This document shows positions 1-4,635 of a DNA stretch of 5,751 nucleotides, piece by piece. Source of the DNA: Kiloniellales bacterium. Its GTDB lineage: Bacteria; Pseudomonadota; Alphaproteobacteria; Kiloniellales; JAKSBE01. The DNA lies in the NCBI GenBank assembly GCA_030067055.1, contig JASJAL010000327.1, positions 1-5,751 of the forward strand, read 5' to 3'. The translations under genes and the position numbers were made by a program. The stretch's first letter is position 1. Every line of letters starts with the position of its first letter. Below the pieces are notes generated by a model. It was not told where the DNA came from, did not search any database, and was given only the letters and a program-made list of their open reading frames with translations.

Positions 1-635
1 GCCTGGCGCAGCCAGAGCCGCCAGTCCGGGTCGTCGGGCGTGCCCTGGACCGTGTCGTGCAGCAGGGTGTGATGCTTCAGGTCGGCGGGCCGGCGCAGGG
101 GATGGGGGCCGTCCAGCAGCTTGGGCGAGCAGACCGGGTAGATCTCGTCCTCCATCAGGACATCGACCCTCAGCCCCGGATAGCTGCCCAGGCCGTAGCG
201 GATCCCCATGTCGAAGTCGTCCTGTTCGAAGTCGACCAGGGTGTCGCTGGCGGTCACCAGGATGTCGATCTCCGGGTGCAGCCGCCGGAAGGCCGAGAGC
301 CGCGGCAGCAACCAGGCCGAGGCGAAGGACAACAGCACCGAGATCTTCAGCGCGCTGCCCTCTTCGCGCTCGTGCAGGCGCTGGGTGGCTCCCGCGATGG
401 CATCGAAGGCGTCGCGCAAGGGCGGCAGATAGTCCTGCCCGGCCTCGGTCAGCGCCAGGCGCCGGTTCAGCCGTCGGAACAGCTGGATCCCCAGGATCTC
501 CTCCAGCCCTTTCACCTGATGGCTGATGGCGGCCTGGGTGACGTGCAGCTCCTGGGCCGCCTTGGTGAAGGAGAGGTGCCGGGCGGCCGCCTCGAAAGCG
601 CGTAGGGCGTTCAGCGGGGGCAAGCGTCGAGCCAT
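1..635 (-). CDS. LysR-family transcriptional regulator, GcvA type (partial, C-terminus off the window)
   Basis: Reading the minus strand from the ATG at 633-635 gives 211 residues that run off the left edge; full family members are about 290-310 residues. The N-terminus (MARRLPPLNALRAFEAAARH) is the classic start of GcvA-type LysR regulators. The winged helix-turn-helix spans about residues 5-65, with SFTKAAQELHVTQAAISHQV as the helix-turn-helix and LFRR plus LTEAGQ following. A linker helix leads into the substrate-binding domain from about residue 96 (LKISVLLSFASAWLLPRL). Such proteins bind DNA as oligomers and switch genes in response to a small ligand; the ligand cannot be told here. The gene is divergent from a DUF1127 gene, a pairing I recall from other alphaproteobacteria. 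No Shine-Dalgarno precedes the start, and a promoter-like sequence ends 8 bases before it, so the mRNA is probably leaderless. An inverted repeat overlaps that promoter, suggesting autorepression. The GcvA label means subfamily, not a proven role in glycine cleavage. Confidence 0.93.
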   Translation of the reverse strand, partial: MARRLPPLNALRAFEAAARHLSFTKAAQELHVTQAAISHQVKGLEEILGIQLFRRLNRRLALTEAGQDYLPPLRDAFDAIAGATQRLHEREEGSALKISVLLSFASAWLLPRLSAFRRLHPEIDILVTASDTLVDFEQDDFDMGIRYGLGSYPGLRVDVLMEDEIYPVCSPKLLDGPHPLRRPADLKHHTLLHDTVQGTPDDPDWRLWLRQ

Positions 636-639
636 GGCG

Positions 640-660
640 ATTAGAATAAGAAAATCTAAT
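640..660. promoter_or_regulatory. Inverted-repeat operator candidate for the LysR-type regulator
   Basis: ATTAGA (640-645) and TCTAAT (655-660) are perfect inverted repeats separated by 9 AT-rich bases. The arms contain ATTAG/CTAAT; CTAAT is the core described for E. coli GcvA sites. The repeat sits 4 bases upstream of the regulator's start codon and overlaps its predicted -10 element. Its centre (650) is about 68 bases upstream of the predicted DUF1127 transcription start, the usual distance for a LysR recognition site at an activated promoter. The symmetry is seen directly; binding is inferred. Confidence 0.6.
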
Positions 661-671
661 AGGTCTGGCAA
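643..671 (-). promoter_or_regulatory. Predicted sigma70 promoter of the lysR gene (leaderless)
   Basis: On the minus strand, TTGCCA (671-666; 5 of 6 to TTGACA) and TATTCT (648-643; 4 of 6 to TATAAT) are separated by 17 bases. Transcription would start near 635-637, at or within two bases of the ATG, which fits the missing ribosome binding site. The 640-660 inverted repeat covers the -10 and part of the spacer. Confidence 0.5.
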
Positions 672-682
672 GATATCGTCGT

Positions 683-711
683 TTGTGATCAGGCCCTGAA
701 TTCAGCATATT
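683..711 (+). promoter_or_regulatory. Predicted sigma70 promoter of the DUF1127 gene
   Basis: TTGTGA (683-688; 4 of 6) and CATATT (706-711; 4 of 6) are separated by 17 bases, predicting a start near 718 and a leader of about 60 bases. The match is modest, as expected for an activator-dependent promoter. The spacer contains a perfect 10-bp palindrome, CTGAATTCAG (696-705). A small hairpin (GCCGC 740-744 with GCGGC 751-755) lies in the leader, 8 bases before the Shine-Dalgarno. Confidence 0.4.
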
Positions 712-777
712 CTCACGTGAACAAAGGGCGAAATCACCGGCCGCTTCCGGGCGGCATTCAGATGAGGAGTTTTGATC

Positions 778-1020
778 ATGTCCGGCTTCGTTACTGACCC
801 CCGCGGAACCTATCTGCTGCGCCAGCCCGGCGTGCCGTCGGATTTCCTGCGCCGGCTGACGGGCCTGCCGGTCCGGATCATGGACCGCCTCTTGATCTGG
901 CAGGAGCGCTCGGCGGAGCGTGCCCATCTGGCCAGCCTCGACGACCACCGCCTGAAGGACATCGGAATCTCCCGCGCCCAGGCCGAGTTCGAGGCGGGCA
1001 AGCCCTTCTGGCGCAGCTAG
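778..1020 (+). CDS. DUF1127 small protein (YjiS-like)
   Basis: This gene encodes 80 residues. The ATG at 778 is chosen because GAGGAG at 764-769 lies 8 bases before it; an in-frame TTG at 772 would be only 2 bases from that site. The C-terminal half (about residues 36-80) carries the DUF1127 signature: a Trp-containing basic helix (LIWQERSAERAHLASLDDHRLKDIGIS), then E-x3-KPFWR at the end. Proteins of this family are small, arginine-rich and mostly unstudied; work in Agrobacterium and Rhodobacter links some of them to phosphate or carbon metabolism and to RNA turnover. This one has an N-terminal stretch of about 35 residues ahead of the domain. The divergent LysR gene and the shared operator-like repeat suggest it is that regulator's target. 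A strong hairpin 26 bases after the stop makes it a single-gene unit. The family is clear; the function is unknown. Confidence 0.9.
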   Translation: MSGFVTDPRGTYLLRQPGVPSDFLRRLTGLPVRIMDRLLIWQERSAERAHLASLDDHRLKDIGISRAQAEFEAGKPFWRS

Positions 1021-1046
1021 CCACGGCCATTGTTGGTCCCTGACCT

Positions 1047-1083
1047 CGGCCGTGCCGGCGGGAGTGACTCGCTGGCACGGCCG
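1047..1083 (+). terminator. Rho-independent-like terminator after the DUF1127 gene
   Basis: CGGCCGTGCC (1047-1056) pairs perfectly with GGCACGGCCG (1074-1083). Six more pairs inside, two of them G-U, extend the stem to 16 with a 5-base loop. The following CTTTCT is only a weak T-tract. The position, 26 bases after the stop codon, fits termination. Confidence 0.7.
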
Positions 1084-1146
1084 CTTTCTGTGGTGCGCTG
1101 TGCGGTCTATTCTTAGGTTGGGACGAGACGACCGGGGAGGGCGCAA

Positions 1147-1518
1147 ATGGCCAGCGAGCAGAACTTCTTCAATCTCGACGACACCACCCAGGGGATCTTG
1201 CGCGAACTTGCGCCCGGCCTGACGACACGGATCTTCGTCGGCGACCACGCGATGCTGTCGGTGGTCACCATCGAGCCCAATGCCGAAGGCCAGGTCCACA
1301 GCCATCCGCAGGAGCAATGGGGCGTGCTGCTGGAAGGCGATGCCGTCCGGATTCAGGACGGCGAGGAGATTGCGGTCAAGGCGGGCGACTTTTGGCGCAC
1401 CCCGGGCGGCGTGCCGCACGGTCTTCGGGCCGGACCCCAGGGCGCCCGGGTGCTCGACATCTTCAGCCCACCCCGAGACGAATATCGAAAGGCCGGATCG
1501 GGCTTCGGGACCGACTGA
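1147..1518 (+). CDS. Single-domain cupin protein (cupin_2 fold)
   Basis: This gene encodes 123 residues from an ATG preceded by GGGGAGG (1134-1140, 6-base spacing). The cupin motif 1 is at about residues 48-64 (GQVHSHPQEQWGVLLEG), giving candidate metal ligands H51, H53 and Q57 or E56. Motif 2 is at about residues 80-92 (GDFWRTPGGVPHG), with H91 as the fourth ligand. The length matches small stand-alone cupins, which bind Fe, Mn, Zn or Ni and may be dioxygenases, isomerases, or sugar or ligand sensors; the reaction cannot be assigned. No signal peptide is visible, so it is cytosolic. A possible -10 (TATTCT, 1108-1113) has no convincing -35. The gene converges on the retron RT with 25 bases between stop codons, and nothing in it suggests a toxin or retron effector. 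Confidence 0.88.
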   Translation: MASEQNFFNLDDTTQGILRELAPGLTTRIFVGDHAMLSVVTIEPNAEGQVHSHPQEQWGVLLEGDAVRIQDGEEIAVKAGDFWRTPGGVPHGLRAGPQGARVLDIFSPPRDEYRKAGSGFGTD

Positions 1519-1526
1519 CGGGTCCC
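1507..1526. terminator. Hairpin between the convergent cupin and RT genes
   Basis: GGGACC (1507-1512) pairs with GGTCCC (1521-1526) around an 8-base loop that contains the cupin stop codon. A second 5-bp hairpin (CTGGG 1537-1541 with CCCAG 1549-1553) spans the RT stop. Neither is followed by a T-tract, so a role as a bidirectional terminator is only a guess from position. Confidence 0.3.
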
Positions 1527-1543
1527 ACCTCCGGCCCTGGGAA

Positions 1544-2875
1544 TCAGCCCCAGTCGATCTGCTCGAACAGGCGGCGGAGCCGCCAGCCCTTGCGCGGATT
1601 GACGCATTCGACCCAAGTGACCCGGCCCTCGAGATGCGCCCGGAAATCGGCGTGCCCTTCGCGGTTCTGGCTCCCCGGTCCGTGTCGCCGGCAATTGTGC
1701 AGGATGGCCTTGAGCCGGTCGAAGTCGTCGCGGGCGATGTTGACGTGCTGGTTGACCACCAGGCCGGTCAGGCTCTGACGTTGGCATTGGTGAAGGATCC
1801 GGGTCTTGCGCGGATTGACGGCGAAGCCCTGGTCCAAGCAGATCCGGGCCACCAGCTCCAGAAACTTTTCCCTGCGCCGGGCGAAGATCCGGTCGCCCGA
1901 AAAGGCCAGATCGTCGGCGTAGCGCGTGTAGCGGGCGCCGAAGGATCCTGCCAGGCCGCTCAGCCGGCAGTCGAGCCGCCAGGCGCAGAGGTTGGCCAGG
2001 GCCGGCGAACTGGGCGCACCCTGGGGCAGGTGCGCGTGCCGGAGCAGGCTTCGGGTGCGATGCTCCAAACCCCCGGGCCGGGGCGCCTCGGCGAGAATCT
2101 CGGGCGGGGTGCGTGTGCTACAGAGCCCGGTGAGGAAGCGGGCCACGGCCCAGGGATAGCCGAGGCTGCGAAACAGACCGTGCAGCTGCCGCATCGGCAC
2201 GCTCAAGAAGAAGTCCTTCAGATCGAGGGACAGCACGATTTCCTCGCCGGCATGCAGCTGCGCTGCGGTCAGGCAGGACCGGCCCTTGCGAAAGCCGTGC
2301 CCCGCATCGTGGACCGGAACCGGGTCCAGGATCCTGCGCAGGATCTGGCGCTGTATGTCCTTCAGAATCGGCTTGGGCGCCTCCAGGAGACGGGGATCTC
2401 CTTGGTGCCTGGGCCGCCAATGGAAGCTGTAGTGGCGCGTGGCTTCCTGTCCGGCGGCGGCGCGATAGCCCTCGACGTCGGCAAACCATGCAAGCTGCGC
2501 GAAGGGCAGACCGATCCAGTTGGCGAGGGCCCCGAGAGAAGGTAGTGCGGGGAGGCCCAGACCCTGAAAGGCGGCCGCGGGCGCAAAACGCGGCGACGCC
2601 AGCACCGGGCGGTTCGGGCCGCCGGTTCTCTCCTTGGGCAGCTTCGCCTGACGGAACCCTCTGGACCCAAGGATCAGGCGGGCCAGCGTCTCGGGCGACG
2701 GCGGATAAGGGGTCTCGGTCCGCTCCAGGACCTCGTCGACCATGTCGCGCAGCCAGCGCGGCGCGCTGTCCCGCTCAAGCAGCGCTAGCGCCGCAGTCTC
2801 CAGGTCTTGCCGGCTCCATTCGCTGGAAAGAAAGGCTGCCGCCAGGTTCTGCGCAAGCCAGGCCCGGGCCTCCAT
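1544..2875 (-). CDS. Retron-type reverse transcriptase
   Basis: This gene encodes 443 residues and is predicted to make msDNA from the adjacent RNA by priming on a 2'-OH of that RNA. An N-terminal helical extension (about 1-75) and a Pro/Ala-rich linker precede the retron pre-RT segment (LPFAQLAWFADVEGY, 123-137). RT motifs follow in order: RLLEAPKP..QR (162-176), HGFRKGRS (193-200), LDLKDFF with catalytic D218 (217-223), LPQGAPSSPALANL (283-296), YADD (319-322), VNPRKTRIL (353-361), and LTGLVVN (369-375), the counterpart of the retron VTG motif. The retron NAxxH position reads AAQLH (204-208), so the Asn is replaced. There is no intron maturase or endonuclease domain. The ATG at 2875 has AGAGGG (2890-2885) 9 bases upstream. 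The length resembles myxobacterial retron RTs such as Mx162. The non-coding RNA lies 27 bases upstream, and no effector is obvious on the same strand. Confidence 0.94.
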   Translation of the reverse strand: MEARAWLAQNLAAAFLSSEWSRQDLETAALALLERDSAPRWLRDMVDEVLERTETPYPPSPETLARLILGSRGFRQAKLPKERTGGPNRPVLASPRFAPAAAFQGLGLPALPSLGALANWIGLPFAQLAWFADVEGYRAAAGQEATRHYSFHWRPRHQGDPRLLEAPKPILKDIQRQILRRILDPVPVHDAGHGFRKGRSCLTAAQLHAGEEIVLSLDLKDFFLSVPMRQLHGLFRSLGYPWAVARFLTGLCSTRTPPEILAEAPRPGGLEHRTRSLLRHAHLPQGAPSSPALANLCAWRLDCRLSGLAGSFGARYTRYADDLAFSGDRIFARRREKFLELVARICLDQGFAVNPRKTRILHQCQRQSLTGLVVNQHVNIARDDFDRLKAILHNCRRHGPGSQNREGHADFRAHLEGRVTWVECVNPRKGWRLRRLFEQIDWG

Positions 2876-2902
2876 GGCGTGTCACCCTCTCGGCCGCGGG
2901 CC

Positions 2903-2919
2903 GTGGCAGGGCCCTCCAA
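2903..2919 (-). repeat. Retron a2 arm of the inverted repeat
   Basis: On the minus strand this reads TTGGAGGGCCC, then T, then GCCAC. It pairs with a1 as 11 continuous pairs, one bulged base and 5 more pairs. It ends 27 bases before the RT start codon, a normal retron spacing. Confidence 0.85.
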
Positions 2920-2932
2920 CCCAACGTGTCAA

Positions 2933-2972
2933 GCGGCACCGGATCTAGGCCGCAGCCTAGCGGCGGTGGCGC
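2933..2972 (-). other. msd hairpin (template of the predicted msDNA stem)
   Basis: GCG (2972-2970) pairs with CGC (2935-2933), then a C-C mismatch, then CACCG (2968-2964) with CGGTG (2941-2937). A 3x3 internal loop follows, then CTAGGC (2960-2955) with GCCTAG (2950-2945) around a TGCG tetraloop. A further TGT/ACA (2975-2973 with 2929-2927) could extend the base. An alternative hairpin, GCCGC (2964-2960) with GCGGC (2953-2949), excludes the apical stem. Confidence 0.75.
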
Positions 2973-3054
2973 ACAGCCATGCTCAGGTGATCTTACCTCC
3001 CCGGGGTTGCCCCGGAGTGCCTCGAAGGTCGCCACGGCGAACGCCAAGGCCTGC

Positions 3055-3070
3055 TTGGAGGGCCCGCCAC
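3055..3070 (-). repeat. Retron a1 arm of the inverted repeat
   Basis: On the minus strand this reads GTGGC followed by GGGCCCTCCAA. It is complementary to the a2 arm at 2903-2919 over 16 pairs with a single unpaired base. In retrons this duplex brings the branching G, here at 3054, next to the point where reverse transcription starts. Confidence 0.85.
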
Positions 3071-3077
3071 TACTGCG

Positions 3078-3105
3078 AGGATAGGAGGGTGCGCCCGCGT
3101 GTCAA
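3078..3105 (-). promoter_or_regulatory. Predicted sigma70 promoter of the retron
   Basis: On the minus strand, a perfect TTGACA (3105-3100) and TATCCT (3083-3078, 4 of 6) are separated by 16 bases. The predicted start, 7-8 bases downstream, is at 3071-3070, the first base of the a1 arm. One transcript would carry the msr-msd RNA and the RT. Confidence 0.7.
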
Positions 3106-3109
3106 CGGG

Positions 3110-3124
3110 GCCCAAAGGTTGGGC
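3110..3124 (-). terminator. Short hairpin after the small secreted-protein gene
   Basis: On the minus strand, GCCCAA (3124-3119) pairs with TTGGGC (3115-3110) around a 3-base loop, starting one base after the stop codon and ending 4 bases before the retron -35. It has no T-tract. It may insulate the retron promoter from upstream transcription. Confidence 0.35.
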
Positions 3125-3125
3125 G

Positions 3126-3578
3126 TCAGAACTCCCGGCGGAATTCCAGACCGAGGGACTGCTCGCGCAGGTCGTCGTCCACCCGCGACGGCTCGCCGCC
3201 CTGGCTCCGGTTCAGCAGGACCGGGTTCATCTTCCAGGAATCCGAGACCTTGTCCGAGAGGTCGACGCGGTCCTGCCTGTCCTTGTCCGCCTGCGCTTGC
3301 TCCGCGTCCGCGTCCGGCAGCGGCTCTTCGCCTTTTTTGGCTTTCTCTGCCTCTTCTGCTCTCTTCGCCGCCGCTTCGATTTCGCCGGTGGTCTTCGCCT
3401 TCTTGGTGGATTCCAGGTTGTCCAGGAACTCCTGGTCGAGCCCGAGCGACAGGCCTTTGTCCTGCGCCGCACGGTGGCTGCCGACGCCGGCGCCGTCGGC
3501 CAGGGCGGCCGGCGCCAGCAAGAGCGCGACGCTCGCGCCCAGCAGGGAGATCTTGAGCTTGCCGAAAGATTTGGCCAT
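3126..3578 (-). CDS. Small secreted Lys/Glu-rich protein of unknown function
   Basis: This gene encodes 150 residues. The ATG at 3578 is preferred over an in-frame start at 3632 because AGAGGA (3590-3585) lies 6 bases before it and because it begins a clean signal peptide. Residues 1-27 have a basic start (MAKSFGKLK), a hydrophobic core (ISLLGASVALLLAP) and an AxA-type cleavage site (PAALA before DGAG). The mature part, about 123 residues, is hydrophilic, has no cysteine, and holds a charged stretch at about 56-90 (STKKAKTTGEIEAAAKRAEE, EAEKAKKGEE) that is likely helical or coiled-coil. It ends in LEFRREF. I do not recognise the family. It is probably periplasmic. It lies upstream of the retron on the same strand, but the retron has its own promoter and a hairpin intervenes, so a shared function is not supported. 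Confidence 0.75.
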   Translation of the reverse strand: MAKSFGKLKISLLGASVALLLAPAALADGAGVGSHRAAQDKGLSLGLDQEFLDNLESTKKAKTTGEIEAAAKRAEEAEKAKKGEEPLPDADAEQAQADKDRQDRVDLSDKVSDSWKMNPVLLNRSQGGEPSRVDDDLREQSLGLEFRREF

Positions 3579-3603
3579 TTCGCTTCCTCTCCGTCGACCG
3601 GCC

Positions 3604-3659
3604 GCCAGGGCATTCCCCGGGGGCAGGTCCAATCCGGAGCCTGCCCCATCGCCCCTGGC
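3604..3659 (-). other. Nested hairpin between nadK and the small secreted-protein gene
   Basis: An outer 7-bp stem, GCCAGGG (3604-3610) with CCCTGGC (3653-3659), encloses an inner 8-bp stem, GGGGCAGG (3620-3627) with CCTGCCCC (3640-3647). Both stems are perfect. On the minus strand it lies about 38 bases after the nadK stop and ends 13 bases before the next gene's Shine-Dalgarno. It could end nadK transcription, be a structured leader, or mark an RNA processing site. No T-tract follows. Confidence 0.5.
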
Positions 3660-3678
3660 TTGTCCAGCGCGTCAGGGC

Positions 3679-3693
3679 CGCCGATCGTCGGCG
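3679..3693 (-). terminator. Hairpin just after the nadK stop codon
   Basis: CGCCGA (3679-3684) and TCGGCG (3688-3693) form a perfect 6-bp stem with a 3-base loop, 3 bases after the nadK stop. It lacks a T-tract and may be a weak or Rho-assisted terminator, or 3'-end protection. Confidence 0.35.
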
Positions 3694-3696
3694 CCG

Positions 3697-4464
3697 TCAG
3701 TGCTGGAACTGCTCCATCAGGATCCGTTCTTCCAGGTTGTGCCCTGAATCGAAAAGCAGGGTGAGGGAGACCGAGCGGTCCTCGCGGACTTCGACCCGGG
3801 CGACCTCGCGGACCTCGGTGTAGTCGGCGGTCGCGCTGACCGGGCGCTTGTCGGCCTCCAGGACCTCGAAGGCCACCACAGCCTTGTGCGGCAGCAGGGC
3901 GCCGGGCCAGCGCCTTGGCCGGAAGGCGCTGATCGGGGTCAGCGCCAGCAGCGGCGCGCCGATCGGGACGATGGGCCCGTCGGCCGAGAGGTTGTAGGCG
4001 GTGCTGCCGGCCGGCGTCGCCAGCAGTGCGCCGTCGCAGATGAGCTCCTCGAGGCGGACCACGCCATCGATGCTGATCCGCAGCTTGGCGGCCTGGCGCT
4101 CCTCGCGCAGCAGCGAGACCTCGTTGATCGCCAAGGCCTCGACCCGCTTCCCGGCCAGGGTTTCGGCCTGCATCCTCAGGGGATGGAGCGAGACGGCCTC
4201 GGCCCGGGCCAGGCGCTTGGGCAGGCTCTTTTCGCGATACTCGTTCATCAGGAAGCCGACCGAGCCGCAGTTCATGCCATAGATCGGCGTGCCGCGGTCG
4301 ATGAAGTCGTGCAGGGTCTCGAGCATCAGCCCGTCGCCGCCCAGCGCCACGATCACCTCCGCCTGCGCCGGCGGCACGGTGTCGTAGAGGCCGGCGAGCC
4401 GCTTAGCGGCGGCCTTGGCCTCCTTCGTGTCGGCGGCGACCAGGGCGAAGGCGGGCTTGGACAT
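3697..4464 (-). CDS. nadK: NAD kinase
   Basis: This gene encodes 255 residues. The enzyme phosphorylates NAD to NADP using ATP (or polyphosphate in some species) in the cytosol and is the only route to NADP. Family motifs are intact: GGDG at 42-45 within [13 protein letters not shown] (phosphate binding and catalysis), [13 protein letters not shown] (63-75), AINEVSLLR (112-120, the NE pair that binds NAD ribose), and [21 protein letters not shown] (144-164). TPISAF (176-181) lies in the C-terminal domain. The ATG at 4464 is chosen because [10 protein letters not shown] starts the conserved fold and AGGGGGA (minus strand, about 4479-4473) lies 8 bases upstream; the frame is open for about 87 more codons upstream without conserved sequence. 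The length matches the short alphaproteobacterial form. The gene is divergent from the exported-protein gene at 4636. Confidence 0.95.
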   Translation of the reverse strand: MSKPAFALVAADTKEAKAAAKRLAGLYDTVPPAQAEVIVALGGDGLMLETLHDFIDRGTPIYGMNCGSVGFLMNEYREKSLPKRLARAEAVSLHPLRMQAETLAGKRVEALAINEVSLLREERQAAKLRISIDGVVRLEELICDGALLATPAGSTAYNLSADGPIVPIGAPLLALTPISAFRPRRWPGALLPHKAVVAFEVLEADKRPVSATADYTEVREVARVEVREDRSVSLTLLFDSGHNLEERILMEQFQH

Positions 4465-4522
4465 GGGCACGGTCCCCCTCGGACTCGCGGTTGCGGCCGC
4501 CCGAAAGGACGGCCGACGCCGA

Positions 4523-4528
4523 AGTATA
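4523..4528 (-). promoter_or_regulatory. Candidate -10 element for nadK
   Basis: TATACT on the minus strand matches TATAAT at 5 of 6 and stands out in very GC-rich surroundings. It lies about 59 bases upstream of the nadK start. No good -35 is visible at 16-18 bases (best TGGCAG, 4552-4547). For the divergent gene at 4636, the only candidate seen is TTGCAA at 4582-4587 without a convincing -10. A CGGCCG repeat (4494-4499 and 4510-4515) could form a small hairpin in the nadK leader. Confidence 0.35.
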
Positions 4529-4635
4529 GCCGGGTCGGTCGCGGCGCTGCCAGCCCGCCGGGCCGGCTCCGCCGATCCGTCTTGCAATCGCGCCCGCCTT
4601 GCCCCAACTTCTGCCCGTCCTTGGAGGAGGAGGCG

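Larger units (their letters stand above)
2903..3070 (-). ncRNA. Retron msr-msd non-coding RNA (predicted)
   Basis: About 168 bases lie directly upstream of the RT on its strand and hold the retron RNA parts in order. Arm a1 is at 3070-3055. A G follows at 3054, in the context AAGC, and is the candidate branching guanosine. The msr stem-loops come next: GCCTTGGC/GCCGTGGC (3050-3031, one U-U mismatch, GUUC loop), CCT/AGG (3028-3020), a GC-rich hairpin (3017-2997), and AGGT/ACCT (2998-2985). Adjacent ones overlap and may be alternatives. The msd hairpin is at 2972-2933, and arm a2 at 2919-2903 closes the structure. In known retrons the RT copies from just inside a2 towards msr, so the msDNA would equal the plus strand beginning near 2920 and be roughly 53-70 nt long. 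The elements are visible in the sequence; msDNA production is inferred. Confidence 0.82.

Noticed and set aside
696..705. CTGAATTCAG palindrome as a second operator
   Set aside because: A lone 10-bp palindrome can arise by chance and has no ATTAG/CTAAT half-sites. It is noted only as lying in the DUF1127 promoter spacer.
772..777. TTG start for the DUF1127 gene
   Set aside because: It lies 2 bases from the Shine-Dalgarno; the ATG at 778 has proper spacing.
1147..1518. Cupin as the retron effector
   Set aside because: It is on the opposite strand, convergent, with its own ribosome binding site, and I know of no cupin retron effector.
1280..2545. Long plus-strand open frame (421 codons) opposite the RT
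   Set aside because: It overlaps the cupin in another frame and lies antisense to the RT. It has no domain motif or ribosome binding site and is explained by high GC content.
1544..2875. RT as part of a group II intron, diversity-generating retroelement or abortive-infection RT
   Set aside because: There is no maturase or endonuclease domain, no intron domain V-like hairpin, no template/variable repeat pair and no avd-like gene. The LTGLVVN motif and the upstream a1/a2 structure fit a retron.
2904..2932. TTGACA at 2932-2927 (minus strand) as a second RT promoter
   Set aside because: No -10-like sequence exists at 16-18 bases, where the region is the GC-rich a2 arm, and the hexamer lies within the msd.
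2488..3084. Plus-strand open frame crossing the RT start and the retron RNA
   Set aside because: The translation is a low-complexity Pro/Arg/Gly/Ala mix without motifs. It is antisense to a well-supported RT and structured RNA.
3579..3632. Upstream start for the small secreted protein
   Set aside because: It would add 18 residues ahead of a clean signal peptide, and AGAGGA is correctly spaced for the ATG at 3578.
3886..4635. Plus-strand frame continuous with the exported-protein gene, suggesting a 412-residue protein
   Set aside because: The upstream part is antisense to nadK with no recognisable domain. The signal sequence and AGGAGG place the real start at 4636.
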